Source: Rachycentron canadum
Taxonomy: Eukaryota > Chordata > Actinopteri > Carangiformes > Rachycentridae
NCBI GenBank assembly: GCA_038496675.1
Contig: CM076649.1
Span: 15,371,019 to 15,435,018, forward strand
DNA: 64,000 nt
Reading direction: 5' to 3'
The position numbers were made by a program, and so were the translations under genes. The notes below the pieces were generated by a model. That model made no database searches and was not told the origin of the DNA. It was given only the letters and a program-made list of their open reading frames with translations. This document shows, in pieces, positions 62,910 through 64,000 of the stretch. Each line of letters starts with the position of its first letter. Position 1 is the first letter of the stretch.

Positions 62910-63966
62910 CACATAAAAAACACTGCCTCTCTTTCTACCTGTTGTTTTTTCCTGTTGACTCAGTAGGCCTGTGGGAACTAAGGAAATGAGCAGACTTACT
63001 GGCTTGCTGGCCCTGCAGAGTGTTTTCAGCTCAGAGAGACGCGCTCTGACATAGCCAAAATCAGCCTGCTTCCAGAAAAGCTCCTGGGCTGCCTCCACCG
63101 AACGAGTCCTAACATAACAGAAATTAACTGTAGGCATATCAGCAAAGCCAAAACCAAAATGGCTCATCAATGATGCATGCTGTGAATGAACACACTTTTA
63201 CTTTGAAAAGACAATGGAGACAGTGACAGTACGGTAAATTCAATACTACCCATGAATAAAAGAGCACTATTATTTGTCATACTTAAGATTACTGAGCATC
63301 TGACAAATCATGGATGGCTGCAGTGAGAAGGTGGAAAGTTAATTATGTAAATAGCATTGACATATGCTACTGAGAAGTAAAAAATGAGAAAATGATGTGT
63401 GTTGTAACATGAAGAGCAGTACCATCCAGAGTCAGCTTTGGTACACACTGGATAGCCAAAGCGCTTCCCTGGATCACAATTCTTCTCATAACCCCAACAG
63501 GCAAACAAATCCAGCAGTGCATCCTGTTGTAAAAACAAGTGTGTAAATGTGTGTGTGTGTGTGTGTGTGTGAGAGGGAGCGAAAGATAGAACAATGAAGA
63601 TAGGATTGTGACACAATCATGACCATAATACAAATCTTAAGCCTTAGACGTTGGATCTTTCCCTCTCACCTCAGCAAAATTCAAAGGAACAAACTAGCAT
63701 GCTGCCACTCTACACTGAAAAAATATCTGAACAGTGAAAAGTTGACAGAGGGCATATCTTACTTTAAAAGGGCAGAGTGGGTCCAGACCACATAGCTTGG
63801 CAACCCTCTTGTTGTTGTAAAGAAAGTAGGGTATGTGCTCCGGCGGCAGGGAGATCCTGCTGTAGTTCAGGAGTGGTGCTGGTGGTTTGTGGTTGGTGTT
63901 TGCAGCCTTCTCAGTGGTGACCGCAGCAGAAGAAAAAACTATGCCCAGCGCGACCAAGAGCAGCAT
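50553..63966 (-). CDS. eogt: EGF domain-specific O-GlcNAc transferase (whole CDS, 15 coding exons)
   Basis: Fifteen exons join in frame with GT-AG introns to 525 aa (human EOGT 527). It transfers GlcNAc from UDP-GlcNAc to Ser/Thr of folded EGF repeats, including Notch receptors, in the ER lumen; it belongs to glycosyltransferase family GT61 (DUF563). Visible marks: a signal peptide (MLLLVALGIVFSSAA), the cysteine-rich N-terminal part with CWGYEKNC and FGYPVC, FWKQADFGY, GEIGGHC, MYHHFCDF, the DYD motif at 293-295 needed for donor-sugar use, RMRYGLFYNTPL, ARSTEYRRILNQ, GMHGAGLTHLLFLPDW in the catalytic core, and C-terminal HDEL for ER retention. Sequons occur at N34, N261 and N491. W205 and R375 align with human W207 and R377, which I recall as Adams-Oliver syndrome 4 residues; both are normal here. 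No frameshift or missing exon was found. Start chosen as the first Met before the signal peptide; the 5' UTR leaves the window. Confidence 0.97.
50987..51089 (-). CDS. eogt: eogt coding exon 14 (L443 to 477)
   Basis: Acceptor GTCCCTCCTAG; encodes YNCQDESCYRDLARLRGIRY and ends VLPQDK. Donor GACAAG|GTAGGG, phase 0. Confidence 0.95.
51268..51313. repeat. (CA)n microsatellite in eogt intron 13
   Basis: Pure CA run of about 22 units, 20 bp from the donor of coding exon 13. Confidence 0.95.
51333..51452 (-). CDS. eogt: eogt coding exon 13 (K403 to 442 and start of L443), catalytic core
   Basis: Acceptor TGTCTTTCAG; encodes FLEQLRITHNSDIFIGMHGA, continuing GLTHLLFLPDW and ending VIFE. The GMHGAGLTH stretch is the GT61 hallmark. 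Donor GAGTT|GTGAGT, phase 2. A (CA)n microsatellite sits 20 bp into the next intron. Confidence 0.96.
51628..51689 (-). CDS. eogt: eogt coding exon 12 (383-402 and start of K403)
   Basis: Acceptor TTGTTGTTACAG; encodes LVNALKTVPLLEVNVVDYKY. Donor TACAA|GTGAGT, phase 2; the split codon gives Lys where human has Arg. Confidence 0.94.
51690..52034 (-). other. eogt: eogt intron 11 (345 bp)
   Basis: Purine-rich on the plus strand (pyrimidine-rich on the transcribed sense), otherwise nothing recognised. Introns 12, 13 and 14 are shorter still (175, 243 and 287 bp). Confidence 0.85.
52035..52103 (-). CDS. eogt: eogt coding exon 11 (360-382)
   Basis: Acceptor GCTGTTTTCAG; encodes EGRVRVTLLARSTEYRRILN then QVE. 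Donor GTGGAG|GTGAGT, phase 0. Confidence 0.95.
54019..54100 (-). pseudogene. tRNA-Glu-like pseudogene
   Basis: On the minus strand the 5' half reads TCCTTGGTGCTCTAGTGGTTA, close to the tRNA-Glu acceptor and D arm. The anticodon region is replaced by a T-rich insertion, and the 3' half keeps a worn T arm (GGCCCTAGTTCAGTTCCC). It cannot fold as a tRNA. Confidence 0.65.
55280..56330. repeat. Diverged tandem units of about 440-490 bp
   Basis: Segments starting GCTGTTATTTTGT near 55280, 55721 and 56206 are followed in the first two by matching landmarks: ATCTAA-TGGGAC, a TAATTCCTTAGTT-CATTGTAAA stretch, and CCATTTTAT with a poly-T run. Sequence before the starts (AGCCACA-AGC ... ACTACA-AG-ATAAGCTG) is also shared by the second and third. 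Divergence is high, so this is an old duplication; the intact tRNA-Glu lies in the second unit. Confidence 0.55.
55914..55985 (-). tRNA. tRNA-Glu (CTC)
   Basis: 72 nt reading TCCCTGGTGGTCTAGTGG at the 5' end. It has a complete 7-bp acceptor stem with A discriminator, standard D arm, anticodon CTC in the loop of the GCGCTCTCACCGC arm, and T arm GGGTTCGATTCCC. A-box and B-box promoter elements are intact. No run of four T follows within 50 bp on this strand, so termination is unclear. It lies inside eogt intron 10, in the same orientation as the gene. Confidence 0.93.
56492..56578 (-). CDS. eogt: eogt coding exon 10 (331-359)
   Basis: Encodes ISDCYSEGMFRAFSQHVLHR and ends VPK. Acceptor TGCTGATGGCAG has a weak pyrimidine tract; donor CCAAAG|GTAGGA, phase 0. 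The following intron (4.39 kb) is the longest of the gene and holds a tRNA gene. Confidence 0.93.
56579..57309 (-). other. eogt: eogt intron 9 (731 bp)
   Basis: A/T-rich, with a short CCCACACA-rich patch at 57263-57298. Nothing else recognised. Confidence 0.85.
57310..57381 (-). CDS. eogt: eogt coding exon 9 (307-330)
   Basis: Acceptor CTTGTCCGCAG; encodes VCFKDAFFSLL and RMRYGLFYNTPL. Donor CCTCTT|GTAAGT, phase 0. Confidence 0.95.
57382..57787 (-). other. eogt: eogt intron 8 (406 bp)
   Basis: No feature recognised. Confidence 0.85.
57788..57880 (-). CDS. eogt: eogt coding exon 8 (276-306), DYD motif
   Basis: Acceptor CTTTTCCTAG; encodes SFYGYGDLFSETWKAFS followed by D293-Y-D295, the family's DXD-like donor-sugar motif, then IIHLKTYDSKR. 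Donor AAAAGA|GTAGGT, phase 0. Confidence 0.95.
57881..58798 (-). other. eogt: eogt intron 7 (918 bp)
   Basis: No feature recognised. Confidence 0.85.
58799..58902 (-). CDS. eogt: eogt coding exon 7 (G241 to 275)
   Basis: Acceptor TTTTCTAACAG; encodes VNMYHHFCDFVNLYISQH and the sequon N261-N-S, ending IVMWDT. Donor GACACG|GTGGGT, phase 0. Confidence 0.95.
58903..60115 (-). other. eogt: eogt intron 6 (1.21 kb)
   Basis: Mostly filled by the Tc1/mariner-like element at 59165-60043. Confidence 0.85.
59165..60043 (-). mobile_element. Decayed Tc1/mariner-like transposon with long inverted ends
   Basis: Left arm 59169-59245 and right arm 59925-60003 are inverted copies (about 75 bp, sharing ACATCCCATTCTAAATCC and ATGGAGTTGGTCCCCC). 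The right end continues to ACTTTTGTCCATATAGTGTA near 60043, a typical fish Tc1 end with a TA. Between the arms the minus strand keeps transposase pieces such as WQSDGLVWV, RRLPGECYLLACIVPTVKFG and a worn GRGGI, from the DDE domain, with stops and deletions. The interior is too short for a full transposase, so it is a dead internally deleted copy. Confidence 0.8.
60116..60222 (-). CDS. eogt: eogt coding exon 6 (W205 to 240 and start of G241)
   Basis: Acceptor TTATTTTTGTAG; encodes YAELHTYTELDFHPVENG and EKPTIFMKLDA. Donor GATGCTG|GTAAGT, phase 1. Confidence 0.95.
60298..60370 (-). tRNA. tRNA-Arg (ACG)
   Basis: 73 nt beginning GGGCCAGTGGCGCAATGGAT. The acceptor stem pairs with CTGGCTC plus a G discriminator. 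The anticodon arm is TCTGA-CTACGGA-TCAGA with anticodon ACG, and the T arm is complete (AGGTTCGACTCCT). It is followed 7 bp downstream on the minus strand by TTTT, a Pol III terminator. Sequence matches vertebrate tRNA-Arg-ACG. Confidence 0.95.
60484..60555 (+). pseudogene. tRNA-Glu pseudogene
   Basis: The order of tRNA-Glu is kept (CCTGGTGGTCTAGTG, GTGCTCTCACTAC with CTC, GGGTTTGATTTC), but C-to-T changes spoil the T stem, and the 3' acceptor side TCATTGA no longer pairs with the 5' side. The change pattern is mostly C-to-T and G-to-A. Confidence 0.8.
60910..60981 (+). tRNA. tRNA-Glu (CTC)
   Basis: 72 nt, near-identical to the copy at 55914-55985. Differences are in the D loop (GTGGCTAGG for GTGGTTAGG), the variable side (GCTGCGGCCTGG) and the T loop (GTCCGATTC in place of GTTCGATTC). 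The last changes the base that becomes pseudouridine 55 and weakens the B box. Acceptor stem, A discriminator and anticodon CTC are intact, and TTTT follows at 60987. Opposite in strand to eogt. Probably a gene, possibly starting to decay. Confidence 0.8.
61323..61385. repeat. 21-bp minisatellite, 3 copies
   Basis: Three identical copies of AAAACGATAGTTCCAATTATT. Confidence 0.95.
61582..61686 (-). CDS. eogt: eogt coding exon 5 (R170 to 204 and start of W205)
   Basis: Acceptor TTCTTCTGCAG; encodes YKEDFIQEGEIGGHC and KSPLQS. Donor CTTG|GTGAGG splits the Trp codon, phase 2. Confidence 0.95.
61780..61874 (-). CDS. eogt: eogt coding exon 4 (139-169 and start of R170)
   Basis: Acceptor AATATTTTCCAG; encodes GDSSLKCSR and CKATNLYLDLR. 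Donor GAGAG|GTCAGT, phase 2. The intron after it is only 93 bp. Confidence 0.93.
61908..61941. repeat. (TG)n microsatellite
   Basis: Pure TG run at the left edge of the Tc1 remnant. Confidence 0.9.
61942..62821. mobile_element. Tc1/mariner-like transposon remnant with two opposed transposase fragments
   Basis: The same transposase segment is present twice in opposite directions. Minus strand 61945-62150 and plus strand 62355-62543 both read through GATCAGTGGAAAAGAGTATT and a TGGGGCTGCA-TCTGCCAGTGGTGT stretch. The plus-strand copy encodes a recognisable DDE piece (EDGGLVLVWGCISASGVGHI, then DGIMNAEKYRQVL). The right end reads GCCTAAGACTTTTGCATAGTACTGTA, a typical Tc1 terminus; the left terminus is not visible. 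Non-functional. Confidence 0.8.
62820..62912. repeat. Palindromic (TG)n(TA)n(CA)n(TA)n microsatellite
   Basis: A TG run, then TA units, then a CA run, then TA units: the TG and CA halves are mutually complementary across a TA centre. It abuts the right end of the Tc1 remnant. Confidence 0.95.
63000..63108 (-). CDS. eogt: eogt coding exon 3 (W102 to 138)
   Basis: Acceptor TGTTATGTTAG; encodes TRSVEAAQELFWKQADFGY and ends RASKP. Donor AAGCCA|GTAAGT, phase 0. Confidence 0.95.
63109..63422 (-). other. eogt: eogt intron 2 (314 bp)
   Basis: A/T-rich; no feature recognised. Confidence 0.85.
63423..63523 (-). CDS. eogt: eogt coding exon 2 (69-101 and first part of W102)
   Basis: Acceptor TTTTTACAACAG; encodes DALLDLFACWGYEKNC and RFGYPVC. 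Donor GGATG|GTACTG splits the Trp codon, phase 2. A (GT)n microsatellite lies just downstream at 63549-63571, in intron 1. Confidence 0.95.
63549..63571. repeat. (GT)n microsatellite in eogt intron 1
   Basis: Short GT run followed by GA; intron 1 is 239 bp. Confidence 0.85.
63763..63966 (-). CDS. eogt: eogt coding exon 1 (residues 1-68)
   Basis: Signal peptide, then a linker and the block ISLPPEHIPYFLYNN, ending LCPFK. Donor TTTAAA|GTAAGA, phase 0. Only 34 bases of 5' sequence remain in the window, with no acceptor in them. Confidence 0.93.
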
Positions 63967-64000
63967 AGTCAGAATTACACAGACATGTGAGATAGCTGCC

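Larger units (their letters stand above)
61875..62999 (-). other. eogt: eogt intron 3 (1.13 kb)
   Basis: Filled by a (GT)n run, the rearranged Tc1 remnant and the palindromic TG/TA/CA microsatellite; only short flanks are unique. Confidence 0.85.

Noticed and set aside
1..64000. CRISPR arrays, prophage, operons or other prokaryotic systems
   Set aside because: Repeats are microsatellites or one 21-bp minisatellite without spacers; gene structure is vertebrate throughout.

Overview
This window is from a vertebrate nuclear genome, very probably a teleost fish. Genes are split into short exons with GT-AG introns. Dinucleotide microsatellites, mostly (CA)n/(TG)n, are dense. Decayed Tc1/mariner transposons of the fish type occur in introns, and there are eukaryotic tRNA genes without an encoded CCA. 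No prokaryotic gene structure, phage or CRISPR is present.

Two protein-coding genes were assembled exon by exon, both on the minus strand. (1) Positions 10302-31983 plus a 5' untranslated exon ending at 45248: a TAFA-family secreted cysteine-rich protein of 135 aa, best called tafa4 (FAM19A4). Its coding exons lie at 31869-31984, 22958-23113, 12575-12699 and a tiny terminal exon at 10302-10313 that encodes only V-T-R-stop. (2) Positions 50553-63966: eogt, the endoplasmic-reticulum O-GlcNAc transferase acting on EGF domains. It has 15 coding exons that join in frame to 525 aa, start with a signal peptide and end in HDEL; the 5' UTR lies beyond the right edge. In human, TAFA4 and EOGT are neighbours on 3p14.1 in the same orientation and order, which supports the paralogue choice.

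Layout: 1-9.7 kb is gene-poor flank downstream of tafa4, with microsatellites. 9.7-45.7 kb is tafa4, nearly all intron. 44.4-48.5 kb is a CpG-rich promoter domain. 46-49.2 kb is intergenic. 49.27-64 kb is eogt. The eogt introns carry intact tRNA genes (Glu-CTC on each strand and Arg-ACG), at least two decayed tRNA-like copies, a diverged repeat unit of about 440-490 bp beside one tRNA, and two Tc1/mariner remnants. A third Tc1 remnant lies in tafa4 intron 2 of the coding region.

The two genes have no direct biochemical link that I know of. EOGT modifies Notch-type receptors in the ER lumen; TAFA4 is a secreted neuro-immune ligand. No previously undescribed system stands out. The least ordinary structures are a 68-bp inverted repeat (67/68 identical) with mirrored CA/TG microsatellites 2.2 kb apart in a tafa4 intron, and a miRNA-precursor-like hairpin 180 bp from a tafa4 exon.
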